Assembly: GCA_016165875.1 (NCBI GenBank)
Contig: JABBOT010000002.1
Span: 34,065,868-34,129,867, forward strand
Origin: Acanthopleura granulata
Taxonomy: Eukaryota > Mollusca > Polyplacophora > Chitonida > Chitonidae
Reading direction: 5' to 3'
Length of the DNA: 64,000 nucleotides
This document shows, in pieces, positions 37,501 through 59,143 of this stretch. Below the pieces are notes generated by a model. That model did no database searches. It was given only the letters and a program-made list of their open reading frames with translations, and was not told the origin of the DNA. Each line of letters opens with the position of its first letter. Within the stretch, counting starts at the first letter, position 1. A program made the translations under genes and the position numbers.

Positions 37501-38440
37501 ACAGAAGATGTCTGACCTGCCCAAGGATCGTCTCCAGTCCAATCAACTGTCAATTTCCTCGATAGGTGTAGACTTTTTTCGGCCCTTTGCGATTAAGACG
37601 GGCAGATCGATCCGTGAAAGAAATGGCCTTCTATTTACATGCTTGGTCACCCGTGCAGCGCACTTGGAAGTGGCCCACACGCTTGTCATATATTCTTGTG
37701 TTTGTGACATGCGAAAGCTTATCGCACGAAGAGGACCGGTAAAGATAATTCTTTCTGATAATGGCACAAATCTGGTGGGATATGAGAAAGAACTGCGGAA
37801 AGAGTTGGAGCTTTGGAATAACAATACACTCCAGCAACACAGTGTAAAATGGATGTTCAATCCACCCGCATCACATCATGGCGGGTGTGGGAAAGGATAA
37901 TCTGCATTGTCCGGAAGGTACTGCACTCCTTACTTCATCAGCAAACTCGCCATCCTGACGACGAGTAACTTGCCACACTGTTTTGCGAGGTCAACTCAAG
38001 AATCGAAGTGTCTTAGGACAACAAAGACTTGGATGCCCTCACACCCAATCACCTGCTACTTATGCGACCCAGAGAGAAACTCCCTCCAGGAATTTTTGAT
38101 AAAAGTGATAATTATTCCAATCCTAGGGCGCATCAAGTCCAGTACCTGTCCGACATCTTCTGGTGAAAAAGGACTCATCTACCTACCTCTGTTGCACAAA
38201 GTCAGAAATGGCTCGATCTTGTGGTGGTGAATACCACGCCACGGAAATCGTGGTGCATGGGAAGAGTGTTGAGGATTACGAAAGATCGCCATGGTCTTAT
38301 CAGATCTGTCACTGTTAAAACTAAACTCACTACTATTGTTCGACCCGTTGATAAATTGTGTCTATTGTTGGAGAGTGATGGTACTATAACACTTCTTAAC
38401 TATTTCGTATACAGCAGACCAGTTGTACAGTATATTTGAA
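34600..38440 (+). pseudogene. broken pol (protease, RT, RNase H, integrase, DUF5641) of the BEL/Pao element
   Basis: Seen in order: the protease-linked region with SGLVVCDLDIQNA and GLLTGNNKRD (34.8-35.1 kb); reverse transcriptase with LLQGPGLTNNL (about 35.65 kb) and YVDD (about 35.95 kb); the RNase H lead-in SIPRMEFTAA (about 36.55 kb); the integrase zinc-binding region with RCVICRRYQAQ (about 37.46 kb) and core with VTRAAHLEVAH and LSDNGTNLVGYEKEL (37.65-37.8 kb); and the C-terminal block MGRVLRITKDRHGLIRSV (38.26-38.32 kb). At least eight in-frame stops or frameshifts interrupt it. No part can be expressed as a complete enzyme. Confidence 0.85.
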
Positions 38441-38619
38441 ATTGCCTCAGGTACGATTTACCTTTGTTGCAATGTTAGTATTTAATCCTTCTTATCAACA
38501 TACTTTGTATAGAGGACCAAGATTTGTAATACCTTTGCCACATATCCTGCATAAATCAGTGTTGTAGTCTCTCGCCGTTTTAAAATTACTACGTTCTCAT
38601 ACTGCGCAATTTGGGACCG

Positions 38620-39395
38620 GGTGTGTAAAGGCCAAAACATGTTAATTCTATTATGTGTTTGTACATGAGCTCTATCGCTAAGATAAATCTCTCAAAGCCA
38701 CACGCTTGGCGTTGTAAGGGGCGTAACCCGTGTTAAATCTTTACTTCGTTCGCCGGTTTGGGCGGTAAACTGACTGGAAAAGATGCCCACGCCCTAGTGA
38801 ATGCTCCTCTGACGAGCGAAGTGATATGAAGCCTATAAACAATACAGAGCGTCTTCTTAGCTTAATTAATTGTCCGTTTTCATGGGCGTATATCTGTATA
38901 ACCTGCATATGTGTAAAGTCATATCGTTGTATGGTTATGCCAAGTAGATACTTTGTACATGAATCCTTCAGATGTACGCTCCCTTATAGCTTACATACTG
39001 TACTCGCTCGGCGTACAGTATTGGGTAACGGAGTTGTCTCCCTTGGATTGTTAATTAGATTTATTTATTTACTTATTTGATTGGTGTTTTACGCCGCACT
39101 CAAGAATATTTCACTTATACGACGGCGGCCAGCATTATGGTGGGAGGAAACCGGGCAGAGCCCGGGGAAAACCCATGACCATCCGCAGGTTGCTGAAAGA
39201 CCTTCCCACGTACGGCCGGAATTGAAGCCAGCATGAGCTGGACTTGAACTCACAGCGACCGCATTGGGACGAGGCTTTCTGGGCCATTGCGCTGCGATAG
39301 CGCGCTAACCGACTGAGCCACGGAGGCCCCCTTCTAACTAGATGATCGATGCTTCTATTCGAATTTGTTTGGTGATAATTTGCATTATGCTTACA
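38620..39395 (+). repeat. 3' LTR of the BEL/Pao element, split by a SINE
   Basis: Homologous to 32050-32525 on both sides of a SINE that occupies about 39061-39335. The break is within TTGTTAATTAGAT, which is uninterrupted in the 5' LTR. Confidence 0.8.
39061..39335 (-). mobile_element. family A SINE inserted in the 3' LTR
   Basis: Nearly full-length copy, reverse orientation: TTTATTTATTT tail at the left, the conserved body (CGACGGCGGCCAGCATTATG) and a tRNA-like head ending in CTGAGCCACGGAGGCCCC at the right. It is flanked by TAATTAGAT and TAACTAGAT, a target-site duplication with one mismatch. Confidence 0.88.
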
Positions 39396-39745
39396 GCGTA
39401 CAGAATGATAAAACACAATGCTAAAACAAGTAGTGTAATTGGACTGTAGAGAATTTTCTGAAAATTTACACATCAAATGGTTTCATATCCGATAATAAAT
39501 GCTAGAGTTGTGATAAGATTTAATTACATGTATATTCTCAGCCTTATATGGAGATCACTTGTCAGCTTTACTGGTGTACATAACCAATCGATGTCAAGGT
39601 CGTTCCGTCCGTGGGACAGTATTCGCCCTCAGGCTAGTCCCGAGACGGGACAGGAGTATGGAAAGAGGCATTTAAATTGAATCTTGTGAGTCAGTAAGGC
39701 GAGTTTTAACAGTTCGTGCAAATTTGAATGTGTGAAGGTACCGTA

Positions 39746-40062
39746 ATTGGGGAGTTTTGAATTTGAATTCTCTTATTGCTGAAGGCAAAAAAAAGTCCTC
39801 TTGTACCATGTGACCTGTCAAAAATGTTAGGTAACTATTTCTGATTGCATTTATTATAACAGGGGCAGCTAAGAAAAGTGTCAAAAAAGGTTATTTAGAC
39901 TAGACGTACGATAGGGAGAATTAAGGAGCTGAAAGTTTTTTTTATTTAAGATGCTCCTGGTTGAAGGAGAGGCGTTTGTGCCTGAAATTTTAGAAATGTC
40001 AAATCACACAGTTGAACTCTTTTTACCTTCTGCGACAAAAGAGTTCAAACTCGAATCTCCCG
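39746..40062. mobile_element. MITE, copy 2
   Basis: Ends TTGGGGAGTTTTGAATTTG and TCAAACTCGAATCTCCC are imperfect inverted repeats. The interior aligns with copy 1 (5474-5771): shared words include CCTGGTTGAAGGAGAGGCG against CCCGATTGAAGGAGAGATCG. Right flank is TA; the left flank is degraded. Confidence 0.75.
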
Positions 40063-40064
40063 TA

Positions 40065-41449
40065 TTAAATTAGGTTGAATGGGGCCCATAAAAGTGAAAG
40101 AACATTCTTGTCATTGTTGCATTTGCACATGGTTGAAAGTTTACACATGTGCTAAACCGGGATATATATTCAGGGGTGTTATCTTTTTAACAATGCCATG
40201 TTATATTTATAAAGAAAAATAAATGTTTGGCAGAGATGCGTTGTTAAATAGCCTATTATTTCCACAATAGTCCATATATGAATAAACTGCAACTACACAA
40301 AAAATGCATTTCTGACTGGCATACTGACAACATGCAGAACACAAACAAAACGAAAGTTTGAAAAAAAAAACAGAAGGTGGCTGTACTCAACTCTATTGTA
40401 TGAATACATACCACCTGTTTTGTTTATAATAGGCTACATTCTTAGCTCACGCACAAAAAGAGAAAAACTTTTTGAAGGCCTTCGGACGAATGTAATTCAG
40501 AGAAAACATAAATGATATTTTTATTTGACTGGCTTGAAAATGGTGTATGGTGTACTTTAAACAGAACCATGTAACGATTGTTGTTGCTCGAGGAAGAAAT
40601 GACGTGGTTCATTTCTGGCAAACTGGGTGAGTGATGGATCTCATGGAAATTAGGCCTACCTCCTTGTTTTGTGTAGCTGTGATTTACGACAGGGCCGTGG
40701 GCGCGTTTCAGTTAACTCTCCGCAGCTTTCAGGCCTGGCCACGTGAAGAATAATGCCTTGTCAACTGGATTAATAATCACGTAAAGGTAGTAGTCAGTGT
40801 CTCTGATTGGTAAAACACTGGATAATAGCATTTTTCAGTGTATTTCAGATACCGGTAAAAGAGAAAACCTGATTGCATCAGTGTGAATAGGGCCTATTTG
40901 AATTTTACACGTAACTGCATGTTAGTGTACTTGAGGTTTCACAGACCTGCGTGGTATGTTCAGTTAGACATTTTTCCTAGTTTGTATTGTTATCACCTAA
41001 TTTGTCTTTCATTAACTTTGTCAGGTACGTGTTTGTCTTGTTTAAATTGGTTCAAATTATTTGTCTGTTTATTTCCGTAATTTGCATACGGAGGGGGGTG
41101 GAGGACGGGGCAATGAATTTCTGCAAAACATCTGGTAGATGTAAAAGTGGTATACTTCACTGGTAACGTGTGTTCAAGTATGATGTAGCTTCTTAATGTT
41201 TATTAAGCCTCTGAATCAATCACCATTGATACTACCGCGCAGGGGCCGATCCACGTTATTTTGCAACACGGAATGGGGTATATGTACATTACTATTTCAC
41301 TAACTACAAATTTCTCTAACCACAGATGACTTACTTACAAAGTCCTAGTACACAACATCCCGGTAGATTAACAAGTAAATATACATGTACAGGACACTAG
41401 TTCACGCGCTCTACTTCAGCTGTGAAGGTCTACTGTGGAGGCTGGGAAT
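40065..41449. other. intergenic, nothing recognised
   Basis: AT-rich DNA between the second MITE copy and the PP1 promoter; no open frame of interest or named repeat. Confidence 0.45.
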
Positions 41450-42066
41450 ATCCTCCCCTGAAGCAGGTGTCTCTCTTCAGAGTGCCCTAGCAACGGTCAC
41501 GTGACTGTGTCGTCCTCGTTGTGACATCATGGCGCGGAACGTAATGAGCGGAGGGCGACGGGTTAAGTGAACGGAAAAATATCCGTTTTGTTGGTATAAT
41601 TTGTTATTTTCTGAAACAATATTGATAGTAACAACAACATTTTTGTAGTGTCGTCGTATTTCGCATCAAATCAGACCGTGAGATTGAAATGGCTGCGTTT
41701 TATTTTGCTAAACTGTGCTTGATGTGGCAGTATTGAGAGGAAAAACTGGAACTGGAAGGAAAATGTTGAATTAGTGAGTGCTGCAGCAGCATTTGCTCGG
41801 AATTCGTTGTCAGATTGGTTCAGAAGAAAAGTTGCATAGCCATGTTGCAGATTTTATTTAGTATCCAATTTTTTACTGTGTGAGTGAAACGTTGTGAGCT
41901 CTTACGTTCTCCATCCTCCCTTAGCTGCTGAGGACTGTGGCACAGGAAAGCCGGTGGCTTAACACACAGTGACCCCGTGTTAACACCACAGTCCATTGTT
42001 TAGCTAGATGTGAACAGATATATCTGGCGCTTGAAGCGGATTATAATACTTTGATACGCATACAAG
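41450..42066 (+). promoter_or_regulatory. probable promoter and 5' UTR of the PP1-type gene
   Basis: The stretch before the ATG becomes locally CpG- and G-rich around 41515-41570 and contains TGACATCA, a near match to a cAMP-response element. The transcription start cannot be fixed from sequence; an upstream non-coding exon is possible. Confidence 0.35.
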
Positions 42067-51871
<9,805 letters not shown>

Positions 51872-54800
51872 TAGCCTGGTGGTGAACCAAACAGATTATC
51901 CTGGTGACCTGTCTTATTTGTAACTGCCCTGAGTCAGATTTAGTTGATTGGTGACATTATCATACTGTAATAATTCAGAACTGATGTACAAAAATCAGAG
52001 CTACCAAAGACTCATGAATTGATGTAATAAGACATCTTTCAGTGTTCAAACAAGTATTGGAATCACCTGCACTTGTACTGGATTAGAAAATGCCAACAAA
52101 TGGTAATAGTTTGATGTTTTGTATATGATACTGGTCTATTGAGTATTGTACAGGACAAAACGTTTCTGGATTCAAACATTGGTAATCAAAGCCAAGAAGC
52201 AAAAGAACTGCCGAACAGCCCAATGCCAGGCTTCTGACAGTCTTAAACCCAGCTCGATGTGTAATGATGAGAGCCTCTCCTCCTCCTGTGAACAAGCTGT
52301 ACTGAAAAGTGCTGAGAGATTGTGTCATTATAAGGAGGTACTAATAAATATCCAAACATTCCATCTGGTTGATGTGATATTTGTAAGTCTTGTGTGTCAT
52401 TCCACGTGTTGACTAAATGTCAGGTTATGTGATGATGTATATGCACATTGTCATGTAAATATATTTCTGGTCAAATACATGCAATTAGCTACCTATGCTT
52501 TTAATGTTGAAAGTTGCTTCAAGTACATAAACACCAAGTTGCTTAGAATTTACATATGGATGTAAGAGTTTGAATTGACAATCTGTTTTGTCTGTGATGA
52601 ATTGCTTCACGTTGCAGAATAGGATTTTTATTTCATTTTTGCTCATTTGTGTTTTGAGCATTGAGGTTGAGGCATATGTTTTCTTACTTTTAGATATATT
52701 CTTATAATGCCATTTTGTCTCCAGTAGGATACAACAGTTTATCACTTGTTTCATTTGGAATGACATATTATTCCTTTTAATCTCAACATGTGCACTTTAA
52801 TTTTCAAAATGAAATTCAGTTTTATGCATGCTACCCGGTATTCCTGTATATCTTAAGTATATGTGTTAAATTTTTTCAAGTATATGTGTGTACTTATATT
52901 TCAATGTAAACTCCCTGCCAAAGCAAAATTTTATTCATGTCTTATCATTATCATTTTGTAGAAGTTTAATTTTACTGTTTGTACAAACATACTGTGATAT
53001 CATTTCAGATATATATGTAGTGAAGGAATGTCATTACCAGTATTTTGGGCTGCGTCTCACAGTTTCTGCAATATAAACAGTAGTTAAAGATTAAGAATCT
53101 GTTAGAACTCCATGTCTTGGTACTGTAGTGTTACATTCCTTGTTGAATATATATCACCAATGTCAGTTTTATGATTTTGTCATTTTTATTTTGAAAAGAA
53201 GTGTTTGTTTTATATTACAAAACCTCATTTATTACTACAACTTTAGTGCAGTGTTTTATTGAGTTATTTTTATGGCTGTGCAATTTACTTTTCATGTCAT
53301 TTGTGGCTAGAAGTGAAGCATAGAGAGCAAATGTGTATTTGTGTGTGGTTGTGTGAAATGTCTGGTATTTATTGATACAGAAGACTTAACACCAAAGCAA
53401 GTCTGAATTTCACTTTTCTAATGATTTCCATGTGCATTGTTATTAAGATGTAGAATGAAACACCATTTAGTATGTAGAGTATCAATGCCAGGCAGCTTTT
53501 AGGAGACCATCATGTTTAAATAGTTCACATTGGATACAGTTTGTCTCTTGTCAGTTGGCCTCTTTTTTTTTTTTCTAATGGAATTCAACATATTTCTGTT
53601 TCTCACATTGCAAGATTGTTTTCATGGTAATAGCATAATAGTGTCACATTTGTGGTACAGTTTAGCAATATTTACTTGCGCAATTGTCATTTCACTATCA
53701 AGTTACCAAGTTATTTATTGGGTTTGGATGGGAAATCACTTGTTGACTGGTTACTTCTTACATTTGCAAAACCAATCTGTTTACAATGCATCTTGAGCTT
53801 TATTGTTACATTTTCTTGTTCATTGTTCTATTAGAAATAAAATTGTGTTTAGAATACATGTTGCACGTCTGTTCTTGAACAAAAATAGGTGGATGAAGAA
53901 AAGACTGTGTGTCAGAACTGTCTGCTTTGTGCCAATATGTTGGTCACAAACAAGTCCCAAATCATAAATCTGAAGTGGAAAGTTTTACCAGTTAGCAAAT
54001 AAAAATGTTGAGGTTGTTTGAGTTCGTAAAATGATGAAATGCCACAATGTTAATTTGCGGTGTCAGTCATAAGTCACAATCTTCAGTGTAGATGTGGGCG
54101 AGGGTAGGGAGAGTTAAAGGGGATGTTACCCATCAGAAGCTACCGGCTTACCAACTTCTTTTTTTTTTTTTTTTTCAACCTTGGCATCCTTCAGTTTGTC
54201 TACATCGTAGAACTTACATTTTGAGAGTTAATCCCCCCTGTATCAACAGTAATACTCTAATGATTTTCTGCTTGTATGTTTGTTTAATGCTAAAGAATAG
54301 TTGTCATTGATTGCATATGTCACTGGAGGTTATTCAAAGCCAAACATACACGTTTGTGGCCAAGCAAGGCTATATGTAGACTGCTCTGAAGTCCCAGTGT
54401 TCCCACCTGCTAGCCAGTAACTTTCCATAAAGTAAAAGACAGCTCATGACTGAGGTACTGCTCATTAAAGATTACAAAATTATGTCTTGAAAGCAAAAAC
54501 CTTTTTGAAATTGTATGAATTCCTTGATGGATTCTCAGTTTTAAGAGTGGAATATTGTGCTGTCAACCGGGGTTCTGAAGGCGTCCATGCTTTTAAGTTT
54601 ATGAGAGATTGATCAATCAGAGCTAGGGGATATCAACTGTCTGTAAGCTGTGACGTAAATGTTCTGACTGTCAATGTATAATGTAATAACATAGGGACAG
54701 AACACTTTTAATGGTGTATGCTTTAATTTTGTGTTACAAGTATGTGTGAAGAACACTGCAAAGCTTTTCCAGACCTCTGTGTTGTGGCAGGAGTAAGTTT

Positions 54801-55077
54801 CTTGATCGTGTTATAAATTGACATATATACTTACCTTTCAACAACAACCCATTGCAGCTAACTAGTCTCAGATGACAGGAATATTCTGTGCTCGGAATTG
54901 TCACAGCTCACACAGAATGACTGCCTTTCATGCTAGCCAATGGAGCTTGGTCAAATCTCAATTTCGCTGTCGTAGTAGCTGTTGGAAAAAATATTTCACC
55001 AAAATGAACATAATATTGTCCAACCTTTTTGGGCAAACTTAACTTTGAACATGCACTGTCTTTCACTTTAATGAAAC
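51872..55077 (+). other. 3' UTR of the PP1-type gene and intergenic DNA
   Basis: T-rich, stop-dense sequence, the first 2 kb of which is plausibly 3' UTR. No other gene or named repeat recognised. Confidence 0.4.
53836..53841 (+). promoter_or_regulatory. candidate distal polyadenylation signal for the PP1-type gene
   Basis: AATAAA about 1.97 kb after the stop, in AT-rich sequence free of recognised repeats, followed by a GT-rich stretch. An earlier AATAAA near 52339 and a later one near 53999 are alternatives, so the true 3' end is unknown. Confidence 0.3.
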
Positions 55078-55325
55078 ATCCGGGTGTCAATCCTGATTGA
55101 GCCATACCTAAGATTTAACATCTTGCTACTGTCTCACCATAATATATGCCCAGGAATATGCCAAGAACAGGTTAACCGGTGTCCATGTAATGTGACTAGA
55201 TGGAGCACTGTGACTGGTGTCCTTGGCATGGAATTCCAGTGGAGCAGCATTGGCGTGGCAAAAATATGTTGGTGTAGGGACTGTCTTGCTACGAGAAACT
55301 GGTATAACATGACTGAAATATTGTT
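55078..55325 (+). mobile_element. family B SINE, partial
   Basis: Shares with 7010-7384 the blocks ACCGGTGTCCATGTAATGTGAC, GTCCTTGGCATGGAATTCC and CAGTGGAGCAGCATTGGCG. Head decayed and 3' tail lost. Open frames here are repeat-derived. Confidence 0.65.
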
Positions 55326-57356
55326 GAAAGCGATGTTTAGCCTCAATCAAGCCAACAATCGCTTCTTCCCCCCTCGCTTCTTGCCATGGGGCAATGAAGT
55401 CACCTCCAACATTCCAGCATCAGTCTTCATTTGGAGGAATTATTATTATTAAATAACAATGCAGTTTATATTTAGGTCTTCATAAATCATAGATGCATGA
55501 GGTATGGTAAAGGAACTCATTCTTCTCCAGTTATAGATGATAGCAATATGAGGAGCAACCACAAATAATTCTTTTCTTAGAATAACAAAGCTCTTTTAAT
55601 CTCACTAAATCTCAGACGACACTTGTGTGGCCAATATATGTGCCAGGCACCTACAGATAACTGCTCCTTGATATGGCTAGATTGTGCACATTCTTGAGTA
55701 TACAAGCCATTAATCTAGTTAGAGCGAACAGGACAGCATGGACTAATCAACAACACTTTCAATTATACAACTGCAGACTGGTTTGTGGGTGGAGGACGAA
55801 TGAGTACACAATCCACCCTCAGCAAGTTATTGACAAATCCTGTAGAAGTATTTTTAGTAGACAGACCGTCTCCAGTAATACCACTCAGTAACTGACATCA
55901 GTTACCGAGACCCACAGAACAATGGAAGCAAGGGAATGTTGACAATTCCCTGTCTGAGAATGGGTTGGGTGGAACGGACTTCTCTCAACTAAAACACCAG
56001 CACCTTTAACCGTAGTACCACAACCTTGACTTAATGAGAGCATCAGATTATATATTACAGTTATTAGTTTTAAAGATTCCTAAATCCAAGCTACATTTAA
56101 TGTGAAATGACAGCTGGGTAGGTTGACAAATCTTTGCAGAGAGTACTTATTGTCAAAGAAAATACTGATGGAAAAAAGACTACACATTCCAAAGAGCTGA
56201 CCAGAATGAGGCTTAAACCTACAAGATTCTATATCACATGGTATTCAATCAATGCTGATTCTGTTTGCCATTAGCTAATAAAGAATGAACACTGGAACAA
56301 ACATCAAACAACAGGCACATAACACATTTCAAAAAGGCTTTACTAACCAATATATATCAAAGGAACAGTAATGACGACATAACATGATCCGGAGCTCATT
56401 ATGTTAAGATTACGTTAACATCTGCTCATCTAGCCATATACAGAGATCATTTAAATCAACATCAGAAAGTCATTATATCAGATACCTGTATAACATCTGG
56501 GAAGAACATCCAGTGATTTGTGTTACTGTGTCTACATTATTTCCTAATAATAACCTCTTTGTCAAGCACTTTGAGTCACTGAAAGATTTAATGATAAGAT
56601 CGACATGGTAAAAAGTAAAATCAACTACAAGTATAAAGATTATCCAACATATGGCACATAACTCCTCTTTACAAATCCTTGTTCCTGATCATACATAAAT
56701 GTTCTTCATGTATGATGACCACCAGTTTTTCACTACATTTAGTACTAAATTAGTATGTACATGTGAGAGAACTGCATATGTATATCGAACAATGTGCAAT
56801 ACATGCACACTTATAATGAAAAATATAACTTTGAAAAGCCTGAAAAGCAAATATGTATTACAACTGATTGATACCACCAGGCATCTCACAACTGGCCAGT
56901 ATCCTGTATGCACCATTTTCAACAAGCTATTTAAGTACAACTCTCTCAATGTTACTGTGACATGGCGTGAAGTCTTATTCATTCATTCAGTGTTACTGGT
57001 AACAGGATGCTTGGAGATAATACAGAAAACATGAAGATTTTTGAACAAGAAGAGGCAATGTTCTCGATCCTGGAGAGTGTATGCACAGGTAGACTACGAA
57101 GATCCAGGTAACTGTCAATTATCACTATGATGATCACACAGCTTACACATCTGCAAAATGCTAATTGCAAGGAACTGGCAATTTTAAGCCTACGTAGCAA
57201 CATTGATACATATATATGATGATGATAAATGAATCAGATAGATTTTAATAGCAGTGATGTTCTTGTCAGGTCCATCCTTATGAACTATCAGGTACATGTG
57301 GTTATCTTATCCACCTCAGTATCTAATGGTTAGAACATTCATCAATGAATTGGTCT
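55326..57356. other. intergenic DNA downstream of MGMT, nothing recognised
   Basis: AT-rich, no family-like open frame. It contains the 3' UTR of MGMT on the minus strand, whose end could not be located. Confidence 0.4.
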
Positions 57357-59143
57357 TCAAATAGCCTCTTCATGCTGCAGCAGCCATTCTTTCACCGTGT
57401 TTTTCTGACCACTGCTGTAGTTGCCGAGTTTCCCCGAGCTCTGGATCACCCTGTGACACGGGACGATCAGCTGGTACGGATTAGACCTCATAGCCTGACC
57501 CACGGCACGACTGCCATTAGGGCATCCACATAGCACGGCCAAGTCTCGGTAAGACACTGTTTGACCGTAAGTCACTCTCTCTGCCAAGGTTTTCCACACC
57601 CTTACAGTGAATGATCCTAAAAAATATTTTCATACATTTGAAGCAGATTAACCAGAAGAAGGTCGAAAATGATTACGTCATTGGGTATTTAATGATGTAT
57701 TCAAGAGTTTTTCTCTTACCATGGATCATGACAACAACATACCTGACAAGCTCCCTGACCTGAAGCCACTCAGCAGGAGCTGGATTTGAACGTGTGACCT
57801 CATAAGGAACAAGCTTAGGAATTTCTGACAGAAGCCATACACAATTAGAAGAGATTAACAGTATGTCCACTGATATTTCCACTAGTTATATGGCCTCGAT
57901 TGCACAAATCTGTGTTCAAAGCAAAAAGGGCTGACTGATGAATGAAATGGAATTTTAATGGATAAGGGAATAAGAGAGGTTTATATGTAGCCTCAAAATT
58001 TTGTTTGTTTGGTGAATAACATCACTTTAAACATTATTTCAGTCAATTAGTCCAAGAAGTCGAGTGTACTGTACATGAGGAGGTTGATGCCGTTAATCTA
58101 ACTTACTTACCATCCTTGGCAGGTGTGATGCAGAGGCGAGGTGGGTCAGAGGTCACCGGGCCTGAAGAAAAGTACTCTTTCAGCCATTCTACACATTGTA
58201 CAGCAGGTTTGTAGGTGTATCCATTATCTTGGTACAGCTGGGACTTCACACATACTTTGTGTCTGCAGAATGAAGTAAGCATCATGCCTAAAGCATTTGG
58301 TATTAATATTGTGAATAGTTCCCACCCATGAGGGAAAATTTTGCATGTGAAAGGCCCTGCAAAAAGGAAGTTAGTGAGTGAAAAGACAATTAATATTTGT
58401 GTCTAAAAATAACTTCACTGATTTTTGAAGATTTTCTTTTTCCACCAAATTAACTGCAAGCAAATGTTTTGATTGTATGGTAGGTTTTATGGACCATATT
58501 CATAATGTGTGCCAGGATGTGTGAGTCTGGAAAAGCTTATGACATTAAAGCTCTGCAGAGAAAAGTCAGAATGACATCACTGTTGACACACATTATCAAT
58601 ATGGTGCATAAAGCCAACCTTACTATCAAAACATTTGACTGCATTTAATTTGGTGAAAAAAAAATCTAAAAAAAAAGCATGCAAGGCATTTTGAGATACA
58701 GTTTTCAATAGCCTTTTCATACACCATAACTATTTTGGGGGGGGGGGTCTTTCCCTTTAAGGACTTATATGTGTTTTACAGCACTTTTCATACACCATTC
58801 AGTTTAAGCAGAAACCTTTCATGGATCATATTTGGGCAACATAATACTCTGTCCATTTTGAAAATAATACACAATATCTAAAACTGAAAATCAAGCTTTT
58901 TCAAAGGCTAATCCTGAAATAAAACCCTTAGCTTAAAATGACTAATTTCCTCCATCTAAATGATTACATTATCTGGTCTTACCCAGGCCTTGGTTTGAAG
59001 TTGGCATCGGTGATAGTAGAAAGTTGACTAAGAGAGTGAACTCCCTTGGGACAGCATACCAACTCCATCAATCCTATTGCTGTTTCAACAAGGAAAGTGT
59101 TAGTTGGTCCATGGTGACACTTAAGTCCAGGTTTTATTGGCAT
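57357..59143 (-). CDS. MGMT: O6-alkylguanine-DNA alkyltransferase (MGMT), three exons
   Basis: Minus-strand exons 58983-59143, 58111-58262 and 57357-57616 (phases 2 and 1) encode 190 residues. Seen: the active-site PCHRV with nucleophile Cys158, the helix-turn-helix segment SRAVGQAMRSNP with the arginine finger (Arg148), GNYSSG, and KEWLLQHE. The N-terminal domain has a KCHHG segment and a CCPKGVH segment matching the zinc-binding Cys and Cys/His of the human enzyme; the fourth human ligand (His85) has no clear counterpart. Known of the family: a suicide enzyme that moves alkyl groups from O6 of guanine in DNA to its own cysteine, in the nucleus. An in-frame stop just upstream of the ATG at 59143 supports that start. 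The protein is slightly shorter than human (207). It is divergent from the USP gene 3.8 kb away. Confidence 0.95.
58737..58747. repeat. G homopolymer
   Basis: A run of eleven G on the + strand in intron 1 of MGMT. Confidence 0.9.

Larger units (their letters stand above)
32050..39395 (+). mobile_element. degenerate BEL/Pao LTR retrotransposon
   Basis: Two similar long terminal repeats flank about 6.1 kb of broken gag-pol on the + strand. In order one sees gag N-terminus (33002 on), the DUF1759-like gag region (33.66-34.2 kb), a zinc-knuckle stretch (34.33-34.56 kb), an aspartic-protease-type region (34.6-35.2 kb), reverse transcriptase (35.43-35.97 kb, YVDD retained), RNase H (36.5-36.75 kb), zinc-binding and core integrase (37.2-37.9 kb) and a DUF5641-like C-terminus (38.22-38.44 kb). 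This domain order and the wording of each block are those of the BEL/Pao superfamily. Stops and frameshifts break every domain, so the copy is dead. LTR ends are approximate; TGG of a primer-binding site may follow the 5' LTR near 32525. No target-site duplication was identified. Confidence 0.9.
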
